Assembly (NCBI GenBank): GCA_022600195.1
Contig: JAHZKX010000064.1
Coordinates: 83,788-147,787, forward strand
Length of the DNA: 64,000 nt
DNA from: Planctomycetota bacterium
GTDB taxonomy: Bacteria > Planctomycetota > Planctomycetia > Planctomycetales > Planctomycetaceae
Direction of reading: 5' to 3'
This document shows positions 35,624 to 44,219 of the stretch, one piece after another. The position numbers were made by a program, and so were the translations under genes. Under the pieces are notes generated by a model, which saw nothing but the letters and a program-made list of their open reading frames with translations, was not told the DNA's origin and searched no databases. Positions within the stretch are counted from its first letter, which is position 1, and every line of letters begins with the position of its first letter.

Positions 35624-37534
35624 ATGAACGAAAAAACGACAGCAGAAAAATTTACTTTTCAGGCCGAAATCAAAAAACTTCTGGATTTACTCTCTCATTC
35701 CCTTTATCAAAATCGCGAAATTGCTATCCGGGAACTGATTTCGAATGCCTCTGATGCACTGGACAAGTTTCGGTTTGTCGCCCTGACAGACGACAGCATC
35801 AAAGATGAGACTCCCCTGGAAATACATCTTGAACCGGATACCGAGAACCACATCCTCACCATTTCCGATAATGGTGTTGGTATGACGCACGCCGAATTGA
35901 TCGAAAATCTCGGTACGATTGCACATAGTGGATCACTCGACTTCTTGAAAAATGCAGCCGGTGACCAAAAAGAAGAAGTCTCTCTGATTGGAAAATTCGG
36001 TGTCGGTTTTTACTCTGCATTCATGCTGGCAGACAAAGTCGAAGTCGTGACGCGCAGTTACAAGGAAGAATCTGGCTGGAAATGGGAATCTGATGGAACT
36101 GGTGCGTTTACCATTGAGCCTCAGGAATGCGAGAAAAGAGGAACCTCAATTCGGTTGCACCTGCGCAAAGACCTGGATGAATATACGAACGACACACGAT
36201 TGAAATTTATCCTCACAAAATATTCCACCTTTGTCCCTTATCCCATTAAGCTGGGCGAGGAACTTGTCAATGATCAGCCGCCAATCTGGCTGGAACCCAA
36301 AACACAACTCACTCAAGAACAATACGACGGCTTCTATCAATACCTGGCACATACTGGCGAAGAACAGGCGCGCTGGCATCTGCACTTGAGCAGTGACTCC
36401 CCATTCCAGTTTCATGCCATTTTGTATTGCCCGCAAGCAAATCTTGAACTCATGGGATTCGGACGCACAGAACATGGCATCAGCCTCTGTGCCAAACGCA
36501 TCCTGGTACAAAACGACAATAGAGATTTATTACCCGAGTATTTACGTTTCATTTATGGGCTCGTCGATTCGGCTGATCTTCCACTGAATATTTCACGTGA
36601 ATCACTGCAGGACAATACGATCTTCCGCAAGATTCAAAAAGTGTTGGCCAAACGTGTGCTTTCACACCTGGCATCAATCGCGAAAGACGATGAAGAAAAG
36701 TATCTGGACTTCTACCGTCAGTTCGGAAGCAGCTTGAAAGAAGGAATCGGCACAGACTTCGAAAACCGAAATACCATCGCCAAACTCTTGAGATTCCCCT
36801 CTTCTCAGGGAACATCTGATAATGAACTCGTTTCCCTCGAAGCCTATATCGAACGGGCCGATGAAAGTCAGAAACAAATTTATTACCTGGGCGGACATGA
36901 CTATAACACCATCGCCAAAAACCCGAACCTGGAAATCTTCCGTAAAAAAGGTGTCGAAGTTTTCTATCTGGCAGACCCGATGGATGAAATTGTCCTCTCT
37001 AATCTGGCGAAATTTGAAGACTACGAGATTGTCTCCATTGATTCCTCAGAAGTAAAACTTCCCGGCAAAGAAGATGCTGATTCAGAATCGGACGAGAAAT
37101 CAGAATCAAAAGAGGAAGAGAAAGAAGCCTTATCACCTGAATTTGAAAAAGTGCTTTCCCTGTTAAAAGAAGAACTAAAGGACGAAGTCGAATCAGTTAC
37201 CAAGTCCGACCGTTTGACAGACAGTCCCTGCTGTCTGGTAGTGCCCGAAGGAGCAATTAGCTCTCAAATGCAAAAAGTACTGAGCATGAACAACAAGGAC
37301 TTCCCGATGACAAAACGCATCCTGGAAATCAATCCTGATGCGGATTTGATCAAACGTCTTTGTACACTTACGTCCAATGAAGACCAACATTCCTTTATTA
37401 AACAATGCGGTCGACAACTCTTCTGGAATGCCGCCATGATGACTGGAATTGCAACGAATCCGGATCAAATCACGGCCAACATCCAAAGCATGATGGAAGA
37501 ACTGGCACAAAAGCGTTCGCCGATTATTACATAA
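35624..37534 (+). CDS. htpG: Molecular chaperone HtpG (Hsp90 family)
   Basis: From ATG 35624 the product is 636 residues, normal for HtpG. The N-terminal GHKL ATPase has YQNREIAIRELISNASDALD, ISDNGVGMTHAELIENLGTI and LIGKFGVGFYSAFM. The middle domain has SADLPLNISRESLQ, and the C-terminal dimer domain follows. A Glu/Ser-rich insert (DSESDEKSESKEEEKE, about 488-505) is a charged linker reminiscent of eukaryotic Hsp90, though shorter. HtpG is an ATP-driven cytoplasmic chaperone. An upstream TTG at 35606 in frame is not needed. Confidence 0.97.
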   Translation: MNEKTTAEKFTFQAEIKKLLDLLSHSLYQNREIAIRELISNASDALDKFRFVALTDDSIKDETPLEIHLEPDTENHILTISDNGVGMTHAELIENLGTIAHSGSLDFLKNAAGDQKEEVSLIGKFGVGFYSAFMLADKVEVVTRSYKEESGWKWESDGTGAFTIEPQECEKRGTSIRLHLRKDLDEYTNDTRLKFILTKYSTFVPYPIKLGEELVNDQPPIWLEPKTQLTQEQYDGFYQYLAHTGEEQARWHLHLSSDSPFQFHAILYCPQANLELMGFGRTEHGISLCAKRILVQNDNRDLLPEYLRFIYGLVDSADLPLNISRESLQDNTIFRKIQKVLAKRVLSHLASIAKDDEEKYLDFYRQFGSSLKEGIGTDFENRNTIAKLLRFPSSQGTSDNELVSLEAYIERADESQKQIYYLGGHDYNTIAKNPNLEIFRKKGVEVFYLADPMDEIVLSNLAKFEDYEIVSIDSSEVKLPGKEDADSESDEKSESKEEEKEALSPEFEKVLSLLKEELKDEVESVTKSDRLTDSPCCLVVPEGAISSQMQKVLSMNNKDFPMTKRILEINPDADLIKRLCTLTSNEDQHSFIKQCGRQLFWNAAMMTGIATNPDQITANIQSMMEELAQKRSPIIT

Positions 37535-37564
37535 GTCGAATCGGAGACTTGGATCACTTGATTC

Positions 37565-37592
37565 ACCGCGGCTCTTATTCCGGAGCCGCGGT
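37565..37592. terminator. Bidirectional hairpin between htpG and the flavoprotein gene
   Basis: ACCGCGGCTC (37565-37574) and GAGCCGCGGT (37583-37592) pair perfectly over 10 bp with an 8-base loop. It lies 30 bases beyond htpG and overlaps the last codons of the minus-strand gene, so it may serve both convergent transcripts. There is no long T-run. Confidence 0.6.
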
Positions 37593-39056
37593 GTAGTGAT
37601 ACATATTCGAAGACCGGGGGTGAAACAACCCGACCCGATTCCATGGTTTTAACAATTGCTCGGCCTTGAATACCACTTGTTTGATCTCATCCGAATCATA
37701 GTCTCCCTCTAATTGAAATCGTGATACCAAATCGAGCCAGTCTCTGATCGCCTGCTTAAAGCCAGCATCATCCGCGCACAAAAACAGCGGTCGTTCTCCC
37801 TCAAGACATCGTAAATGTTCAAAACTGGTTGCCGCGGCAAAATAAAACAAAGTACTCACGGAAAACAAGTCAAAGTGATTTAAGGTCCGATAACAGCAGG
37901 ATACCAGTTCATCAATCAACGCCAGCTCGGTCTGAATCGACTCAGAATACGCGGCTAACGCTTCCGTAAACTCGTCTTGTCCCCAGTATTTCTTGAACCG
38001 TTCTACAAGACGTTCAATTCCACATAAGGTATGAGCGATACCAGTACTGTGTAGAGGGTCAATAAAACCTGCCGTATGCGGTAACAACGCCCAGTTCTCA
38101 CCAGCACAAACTTTCCAGCCACGTTGTAATCTGTTTGTGATACAAAGCCCCGATTCCGGAGCAATGACCGAAGCTCCATTAAATTGGGACTGGATTGCCG
38201 GATAGCGATTTAAAAGTTCTCCCCAAATCTGCTCTGCCGACACCTCGTTCTGTACCGAATCCAGCACAAAACCGGCACTGGCAATTCCATTATTGAATCG
38301 CAATTGCCACATCCAGCCTTCTCGCAACACATGATGCAACGCCGCGGAATCACAGTCAAAAGGATAATCAGATTGATCGATCTGATTCTGATTCAAAATC
38401 TCGCGCCAGGAAGTCACATTCTTAAAGTGTCCGTAAAGCGCCCTCGAATTCGTTTGAAAATCAGTCTTCCGTTCAATGCCCAGAGCTTCAGGCACCATTC
38501 CAGCAGCTCCCGTCGCATCGATCAGAAAGGCAGCCCGAATGTCGACACGATCCCCCATTCTTTCCCCTCTAATCGACCATTCGCCAGACAGCTTTAAATC
38601 CACTTCTGTCTGGTCCAGATAGACAACATTGGATTTCTGTACTTCTTCGGCAAAAAAATGATCAACGTCTGCACGATACCAGTGCGTATCGGCCAGCAAA
38701 TCACTGTGGTTTGCCGTCACCAGCAATTCGCTGCCATGTTCCAGTTTCGTCTGAAATTTTTGATCCGGCTCATGAGAAAAATAGCTGAACCCCCGCTTAA
38801 TGCCGCAAGCCAGATGGGGATAGCTCTCCTGCCAGGTTCCATACTTGCAAAATGGCTGAAATTGTGGAAGATCATACTCTTCAGAAAGTGACTTGAGCAA
38901 ATAGCCGGCAATCGGTGTCGAGGATTCTCCGATCGAAAAGCGGGGGTGTCTTCCACGGTTTATTAATGCGACTGATAAGCCGATTCGGTCCAGCAGAAGA
39001 GCCGTCAGGCTGCCACCAAAACCGGCTCCCAGTATCACGACGTCAAAATGCTGCAT
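37575..39056 (-). CDS. FAD-dependent oxidoreductase, flavin-dependent halogenase-like
   Basis: The 493-residue protein has an N-terminal FAD Rossmann motif (VVILGAGFGGSLTALLLDR), a PRFSIGESSTP segment typical of the tryptophan-halogenase/geranylgeranyl-reductase superfamily, a DATGAAG second FAD motif and HTAGFIDPLHSTGIA near the isoalloxazine. The halogenase WxWxIP motif is replaced by GWMWQLRF, so halogenation is uncertain; hydroxylation or reduction of a bulky substrate is equally possible. No partner flavin reductase or biosynthetic cluster lies nearby. Confidence 0.85.
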   Translation of the reverse strand: MQHFDVVILGAGFGGSLTALLLDRIGLSVALINRGRHPRFSIGESSTPIAGYLLKSLSEEYDLPQFQPFCKYGTWQESYPHLACGIKRGFSYFSHEPDQKFQTKLEHGSELLVTANHSDLLADTHWYRADVDHFFAEEVQKSNVVYLDQTEVDLKLSGEWSIRGERMGDRVDIRAAFLIDATGAAGMVPEALGIERKTDFQTNSRALYGHFKNVTSWREILNQNQIDQSDYPFDCDSAALHHVLREGWMWQLRFNNGIASAGFVLDSVQNEVSAEQIWGELLNRYPAIQSQFNGASVIAPESGLCITNRLQRGWKVCAGENWALLPHTAGFIDPLHSTGIAHTLCGIERLVERFKKYWGQDEFTEALAAYSESIQTELALIDELVSCCYRTLNHFDLFSVSTLFYFAAATSFEHLRCLEGERPLFLCADDAGFKQAIRDWLDLVSRFQLEGDYDSDEIKQVVFKAEQLLKPWNRVGLFHPRSSNMYHYTAAPE

Positions 39057-39157
39057 TAGAGTTGAAGGCTTCTTCTTTGATCAGATTTTAGTAAACTATC
39101 ATGCAGCACACATTTTAACCAATTGCTGACTTAAAAGCAGGTTCAGAAGGATAGATC

Positions 39158-40741
39158 ATGGAGATACAACCAGTTCTCATTAACGGACAATGGATTTCTT
39201 CAACGGGCTCCAAAACATTTCAAGCCGTCAATCCAGCAACAGCCGAGGCCCTCGAAGCATGCTTTCCAGTAAGTCCCTGGGAAGAAATCGAATCAGCAAT
39301 TCAGGCAGCTTCAGCCGCTTCGAAGGAAATGCGGGGTTGGCCGGGAGAACGATTTGCCAGCTTTCTGGAAGCCTATGCCGACGAAATCGAAAAACGGACC
39401 GACGATTTAGTTCAAACAGCAAATCTGGAAACAGGCTATCCCGCATCTCCCCGCTTGCGTGATGGTGAACTCCCCCGCACAACCGATCAACTTAGACAAG
39501 CCGCCACACACGCCCGCGAAGGCTCATGGGCTCAACCCACAATCGATACCGCTACCGGCATCAGTGCGATGTTTGGCGCAATCGGCCCGGTCACCGTCTT
39601 TGGACCCAATAATTTCCCTTTCGCTTTCAACAGTATCGCAGGTGGCGATTTCGCTGCCGCGGTTGCTGCAGGAAACCCCGTGATTGCCAAAGGACATTCT
39701 TCACACCCCGGCACCACTCAGATCTTCGCAGAAGCCGCTGATGCCGCCGCCAAAACAACACAGATGCCAACAGGGTTCATCCAACTGATTTACCGCACGA
39801 GTCACGAAGACGGCTGTCGCCTGGTCTCGCACCCACTGATGGGAGCCATAGGCTATACCGGCGGTCGAAGTGCTGGCTTAACCATTAAAGAAGCAGCCGA
39901 CAAAGCGGGCAAACCTGTTTACCTGGAACTCTCCAGCATCAACCCTGTCTTTATTCTTCCGGAAGCGTTAACCGAGCGAAGTGCAGAAATCGCCGAAGAT
40001 TTCAAAGGCAGTTGCCTGATGGGCACCGGCCAGTTCTGTACCAATCCGGGTTTAGTAGTACTGAAATCCGGTACAGCGACAGACACATTCATTCAACAGG
40101 TCGTGCAAAAATTCGAAGAAGCACCCGCCGGTCTCCTCTTGAGCGAAGGAGTCCAGAAAGGCTTTCAATCGGGAATCAAAGCGATTCAATCTGCCGGCGC
40201 CACACTGCTCACCGGAGGCAATGCATCAGAGGGACCCGGATTTTCCTGTGCCAACACGTTATTAAAAGTAACCGGCAGCCAATTCCTCGAAAATCCAGAG
40301 GCCTTACAGGAAGAAGCCTTCGGAAACGGTTCACTCTTTGTAGTCGCCGACACGGATGAAGAGCTGGCACAAATCGCAGAGAGCCTGGAAGGAAATCTCA
40401 CAGGCTGTATCTACAGTCACACTGGCGGCAATGATGATTCACTTTACGATCAAATCGCTCCCGGATTGCGACAAAAAGCAGGCCGACTCCTAAACGACAA
40501 AATGCCAACAGGCGTCGCCGTCAGCCCTGCCATGAATCATGGCGGCCCCTACCCATCCACGGGTCACCCGGTATTCACATCCGTGGGAATTCCCGCCGCC
40601 ATTCATCGTTTTTCGATGCTGCAGTGTTACGACAACATTCGCCCCCACCGATTACCAGATGCCTTGAAACCCCAGAACCCAAACCCCAATCTCTGGCGGT
40701 ATATTGACGGAATGTACACAACCGAAGATTACAATTCCTAA
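39158..40741 (+). CDS. Alpha-ketoglutaric semialdehyde dehydrogenase (2,5-dioxovalerate dehydrogenase) family
   Basis: The 527-residue protein is an aldehyde dehydrogenase of the KGSADH type: GPVTVFGPNNFPFAFNSIAG, GNPVIAKGHSSHPGT, YLELSSINPVFILPEAL with the general-base Glu, and the nucleophile Cys294 in GTGQFCTNPG. KGSADH oxidises 2,5-dioxopentanoate to 2-oxoglutarate in non-phosphorylating pentose and sugar-acid degradation. A good AAGGA site precedes the ATG. No sugar-acid dehydratase is in the window, so the upstream pathway genes must be elsewhere. Confidence 0.9.
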   Translation: MEIQPVLINGQWISSTGSKTFQAVNPATAEALEACFPVSPWEEIESAIQAASAASKEMRGWPGERFASFLEAYADEIEKRTDDLVQTANLETGYPASPRLRDGELPRTTDQLRQAATHAREGSWAQPTIDTATGISAMFGAIGPVTVFGPNNFPFAFNSIAGGDFAAAVAAGNPVIAKGHSSHPGTTQIFAEAADAAAKTTQMPTGFIQLIYRTSHEDGCRLVSHPLMGAIGYTGGRSAGLTIKEAADKAGKPVYLELSSINPVFILPEALTERSAEIAEDFKGSCLMGTGQFCTNPGLVVLKSGTATDTFIQQVVQKFEEAPAGLLLSEGVQKGFQSGIKAIQSAGATLLTGGNASEGPGFSCANTLLKVTGSQFLENPEALQEEAFGNGSLFVVADTDEELAQIAESLEGNLTGCIYSHTGGNDDSLYDQIAPGLRQKAGRLLNDKMPTGVAVSPAMNHGGPYPSTGHPVFTSVGIPAAIHRFSMLQCYDNIRPHRLPDALKPQNPNPNLWRYIDGMYTTEDYNS

Positions 40742-40915
40742 TCGTTCGATCCGATCCATGAAATGAATCTGCTCTCAAAGCACCTGTTCAAAAGGACTTT
40801 TTCACAGCGATCCAACGCAAAGATTCCTTTGATTCGAATAGGGGGCGATTCTAACCAGGAGTTAACTAAGAGTAGAGAAAATATGAATTTACAATGATTT
40901 TTTTCGCCCGTTATA

Positions 40916-40945
40916 TTGTGATTTCATCAAGCTTGTTGCTATTAT
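40916..40945 (+). promoter_or_regulatory. Candidate promoter for tRNA-Lys
   Basis: TTGTGA (40916-40921) and TATTAT (40940-40945) are separated by 18 bases and are the best sigma-70-like pair in the 292-base gap before the tRNA. The rest of 40742-41033 shows no gene. Confidence 0.35.
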
Positions 40946-41033
40946 CCTACCTCAGCCATCAATCGGCCCTCTGGAAGAGGAAAGTGACTCAGTACACTTC
41001 ATACTCAGGCCGAGTCATATACGAATAAGAAAT

Positions 41034-41106
<73 letters not shown>

Positions 41107-41213
41107 CTTTCTTACTTCTTTAGTGGCAAATACTTGAGAGGTATTACAAAAGCTTGCGTTGCAGATTCTGATATCGAATCCATCCCCTTTTTTGCTCCTG
41201 CCCACGAAGATTT

Positions 41214-42104
41214 TCACTGAGATTTACTTCTAAGGCACCTTCGCAAAAACAATTCCACTAGCTTGATGCGTTGATCGTCGAAGAACTCAGGCCCTCCGTG
41301 TGCGCCGCCGTGGATGACTTCGAAGGTGACATCCAAGCTCTGTTTTTTATATTTGCCGTGCAGCTCGTGCGACTGATTGATGGGCACTTGTGGGTCTTGA
41401 TCACCGTGAATCATCAGTAATGGCGGATCATCGGCATCAACATGGAAAACCGGGCTGGCCAGTTTGGCTAATGCGGTATTTTCTTCCGGCCGCGTTCCCA
41501 GTAACAACTGCAAAGCAGGCACACGCACACTCAATCCGTGCGGCGTGGACTGATCGAGAATCGTCATGAAATTCGTGGGGCCGTAATAATCAACAATCGC
41601 ATCGACGGCGGAAGATTCCTGATCGAATTCTCCCAGATCACCTTCCAGCTCCCGGTGATGATTGGTCACCCCCATTAACGCCACGAGATGCCCGCCGGCG
41701 GACGAACCGAGTATCCCAATCTTGTCGGCATGATAACCGTATTTCGAGGCCGAGCCGCGCAGGAAACGGATCGCCGCTTTGATGTCATAAATTTGTGCCG
41801 GAAATTTTGCAACGGGAGAGAGCCGATATTCCACACTCGCAACAGCATACCCCTGTTTCACCAGTGGAATGAGCGGCATATTTGATTTCGAACCCGCGCG
41901 CCAGGCACCACCATGTATCCAGACCAGAAGTTGTGGATTTTTTTGTGCTTCCGGCATGTAGAGATCCAGCAGCAACCGGTGATTATCGACGGCTGCATAC
42001 TCGATATCCGTAATCCGCCGAAACGTGTCTGCAGCGGAACTCTCGAAAGGACAAGACATCAGCATCACTATTAAAAGCAAGCTGTAACAGCAGCGTTTTC
42101 GCAT
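41214..42104 (-). CDS. Secreted alpha/beta-hydrolase, carboxylesterase-like
   Basis: The 296-residue protein has a signal peptide ending near ESSAA and an esterase fold: oxyanion-hole HGG at 64-66 (VWIHGGAWRAGS), nucleophile S135 in GSSAG, an acid in HGDQDPQVP and the catalytic His in IHGGAHGGP. It belongs to the BD-FAE/hormone-sensitive-lipase-like group, which often deacylates polysaccharides or small esters. Secreted copies are typical of planctomycetes that feed on algal polymers. No sulfatase or glycosidase neighbours are present to narrow the substrate. Confidence 0.9.
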   Translation of the reverse strand: MRKRCCYSLLLIVMLMSCPFESSAADTFRRITDIEYAAVDNHRLLLDLYMPEAQKNPQLLVWIHGGAWRAGSKSNMPLIPLVKQGYAVASVEYRLSPVAKFPAQIYDIKAAIRFLRGSASKYGYHADKIGILGSSAGGHLVALMGVTNHHRELEGDLGEFDQESSAVDAIVDYYGPTNFMTILDQSTPHGLSVRVPALQLLLGTRPEENTALAKLASPVFHVDADDPPLLMIHGDQDPQVPINQSHELHGKYKKQSLDVTFEVIHGGAHGGPEFFDDQRIKLVELFLRRCLRSKSQ

Positions 42105-42351
42105 GAGACTCTCTTTCTGAATTCAGGCATCATATTCATCAGTCACTTACGAATATTATAATGTCTCGTCAGCATGAATGACACTAAACTCAGAGTCTGC
42201 CTTCAAATCAACGCGAAGACAAGCGGAGCACATGCGATGCGAAAGATTTGATTCAGCATAGACAGAGGCTTCCTAAGGGGATGGAAGGTGGAATCACAAA
42301 AGCAGGTCGACTGATTTCTTTCCCAATAATAAACGGGCACGGCTCGCATAT

Positions 42352-42948
42352 TTATTTGATACGAACAAGGACTTCGTTGCGTCGAAATGGGCCGGGGGTC
42401 CAGGGGGGATCGTAACCCGCACATTCGGCAGCGCCGTCACGGGTCAGTTTTTTGCTGTTCATCCACTTCTCTAATTTTTCTTCTGCTGTTTTGATTGATT
42501 CCTGGTTCAGCCGCCCAGCAAATCGAATCACGGCAAACAGTCCACCAGCCCGTTTTCGAATTTGAACTTTATCATTCGTCGGCTCAGGAATCTGTTGTTC
42601 TGAAACATTTTTGGGAATCACAAAGCCCATCTGCCTCTGTGATTGATTGGCTTCAGGCTCCATAAATACGGGAGTCGTCATTGCCACTTTTTGTTCTTGA
42701 TCATTGGCACCTTCAATATAACGAAACAAACGCATGAATCGACCATCACCCCCTTTTGACCCCTGAGGTAATTCGGTTGTCACCAGCATGAGATCATCAT
42801 ATTGTCGTGTTTCAAAGGGCCCCTCTGATTCCACCACCGTATATTCTGCCGATTCATAAGCATTTCGCGCAGTGAATTTCCAACCATAATAAAAGAGAAC
42901 AAGTATGCAAATGGCACTGCCGAGATAGATCATTTTTTTTCTATTCAT
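42352..42948 (-). CDS. SOUL family haem-binding protein, membrane-anchored
   Basis: The 198-residue protein has an N-terminal membrane anchor (MIYLGSAICILVLFYYGW) followed by a SOUL/HBP domain: YTVVESEGPFETRQYDDLML, FMRLFRYIEGANDQEQKVAM, TTPVF and an FAGRLNQESI segment. SOUL proteins bind haem or porphyrin. The anchor would place the domain outside the cytoplasmic membrane. It is divergent from the DUF1353 gene at 43096. Confidence 0.88.
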   Translation of the reverse strand: MNRKKMIYLGSAICILVLFYYGWKFTARNAYESAEYTVVESEGPFETRQYDDLMLVTTELPQGSKGGDGRFMRLFRYIEGANDQEQKVAMTTPVFMEPEANQSQRQMGFVIPKNVSEQQIPEPTNDKVQIRKRAGGLFAVIRFAGRLNQESIKTAEEKLEKWMNSKKLTRDGAAECAGYDPPWTPGPFRRNEVLVRIK

Positions 42949-43027
42949 AACGCATTCATTATAAAATTTTGGCCATCATACAGATGGTTCTCTATAATCA
43001 AACAGCTACATTTTTTTCTATTCATAT
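42931..43027. repeat. Short direct repeat pair around the SOUL gene start
   Basis: The motif CA-T7/8-CTATTCATA occurs at 42931-42948, where its minus strand encodes the SOUL protein start MNRKKM, and again at 43009-43026. The second copy has no gene behind it and looks like a small duplication of the gene's 5' end. Confidence 0.6.
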
Positions 43028-43095
43028 AATTATCAGTAGCATCTGTGAACCATGGATTATTCAAGCTTATGTGAATTGTAGTAAGGAAAGACCTG

Positions 43096-43500
43096 ATGAC
43101 AACTGAGAATAATGACGAACCTGTGTATCTCGTAAGTGATTTACTACAAACAGAAAGACAACCTGATGGCTGTCGTAAGCTGCTACGCGAACTGAAAGTC
43201 AACGTACATGACAAAACCATCACGATTCCAGAATCTTTCATCACAGATTTCAGCTCGATCCCCTGGTTCGGGCGTTTTCTCGTCCGCTGGTCGAAAGTGG
43301 ATATCGCAGGGGTTGTACACGATCGTCTCTACGCAACGGCTGAATACACACGCTGTGAAGCCGACACGATCTGGCGTCAGACGGCACTCGCAGGAGAATG
43401 CCATGCCAACATTTTCCAAGCCTGGATTGGCTGGTTCTTTTTACGAATTGGTGGATGGTTCGCCTGGAAAAGTAAGAGAAATAAAAAACGAAGGGCTTAA
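43096..43500 (+). CDS. DUF1353 family protein
   Basis: The 134-residue protein matches DUF1353: KTITIPESFITDFSSIPW, VDIAGVVHDRLYA, and a hydrophobic C-terminus (FQAWIGWFFLRIGGWFAW). The conserved Asp and the VHDxLY motif suggest a hydrolase-like or membrane-associated role, but function is not established. Relatives occur in phages; no phage genes are around it here. An AAGGAAAG ribosome site precedes the ATG. Confidence 0.85.
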   Translation: MTTENNDEPVYLVSDLLQTERQPDGCRKLLRELKVNVHDKTITIPESFITDFSSIPWFGRFLVRWSKVDIAGVVHDRLYATAEYTRCEADTIWRQTALAGECHANIFQAWIGWFFLRIGGWFAWKSKRNKKRRA

Positions 43501-43510
43501 TCGAAATTGA

Positions 43511-43966
43511 TCATATCTCAGGTAATGAATCCGGTTCTTTCATTTTCCACCAGACGATCATCAGAGAAGGAAATTTATCTCCTTCCACCATCCCCTCGAC
43601 AACAATGAGTTGGTCTCCTCGCAAACGATAGACACAGGGTTGAGTCCTCTTCGATTTTGCACCTTTCTTTACCCCTTCTAGAACTTCGACATCATAATAG
43701 ACATAGTACTTCAGATCATCCCCGCGTTGTAACCGAAACTTTGACTGCTGTGAGTGAAGCACCTTTCCATTACGGTTATAAAGTTTAACCTTCATAGTCT
43801 TTTGAGCGATCTCCTGTTCAATTCTGATCGGAGCCCCTTTTCCATCTTTAGAATTCCGAAACCATTTCCCCTGCAGAACTTGATAATCTTCTTCCGGCGC
43901 AGGTTCTGCAGAAAGTACCGGAGAAACTGTCACCAGAACCACGAGAATAAATACAAGGTGTTTCAC
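43511..43966 (-). CDS. Small secreted protein, planctomycete type, unknown function
   Basis: From GTG 43966 (AGGAG eight bases upstream) the product is 151 residues with a signal peptide (VKHLVFILVVLVTVSPVLSA). The mature part starts DYQVLQGKWFRNSKDG and has alternating beta strands to the end, resembling the small 'LQGxW' lipocalin-like secreted families of planctomycetes (TIGR03067-like), though I cannot be sure of membership. It is convergent with the DUF1353 gene. Confidence 0.7.
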   Translation of the reverse strand: MKHLVFILVVLVTVSPVLSAEPAPEEDYQVLQGKWFRNSKDGKGAPIRIEQEIAQKTMKVKLYNRNGKVLHSQQSKFRLQRGDDLKYYVYYDVEVLEGVKKGAKSKRTQPCVYRLRGDQLIVVEGMVEGDKFPSLMIVWWKMKEPDSLPEI

Positions 43967-44219
43967 TATCAGCTCTCCTGCTTTAATGTTCGATTGGGAC
44001 AGAACGACTCTGCTTCTGGGATTAACATTTGTGTGATCTTGCCAGAACATTTTAGTATATGAAGAAATCGAGATAAACAGGGATCTGCACCAAGTATAAT
44101 AGTTCAGGTGTATATGGGAAGAAGTTTCACAGGAGAGCGGTTTACTTCAATCGGGACGACAGCAGACGAACCCAATATCCCAATTTCTGAATTTCATACG
44201 ATTAGACATACAGCCTCTT

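Noticed and set aside
43096..43500. Prophage remnant suggested by DUF1353
   Set aside because: Neighbours are ordinary chromosomal genes with no integrase, portal, tail or attachment repeats.
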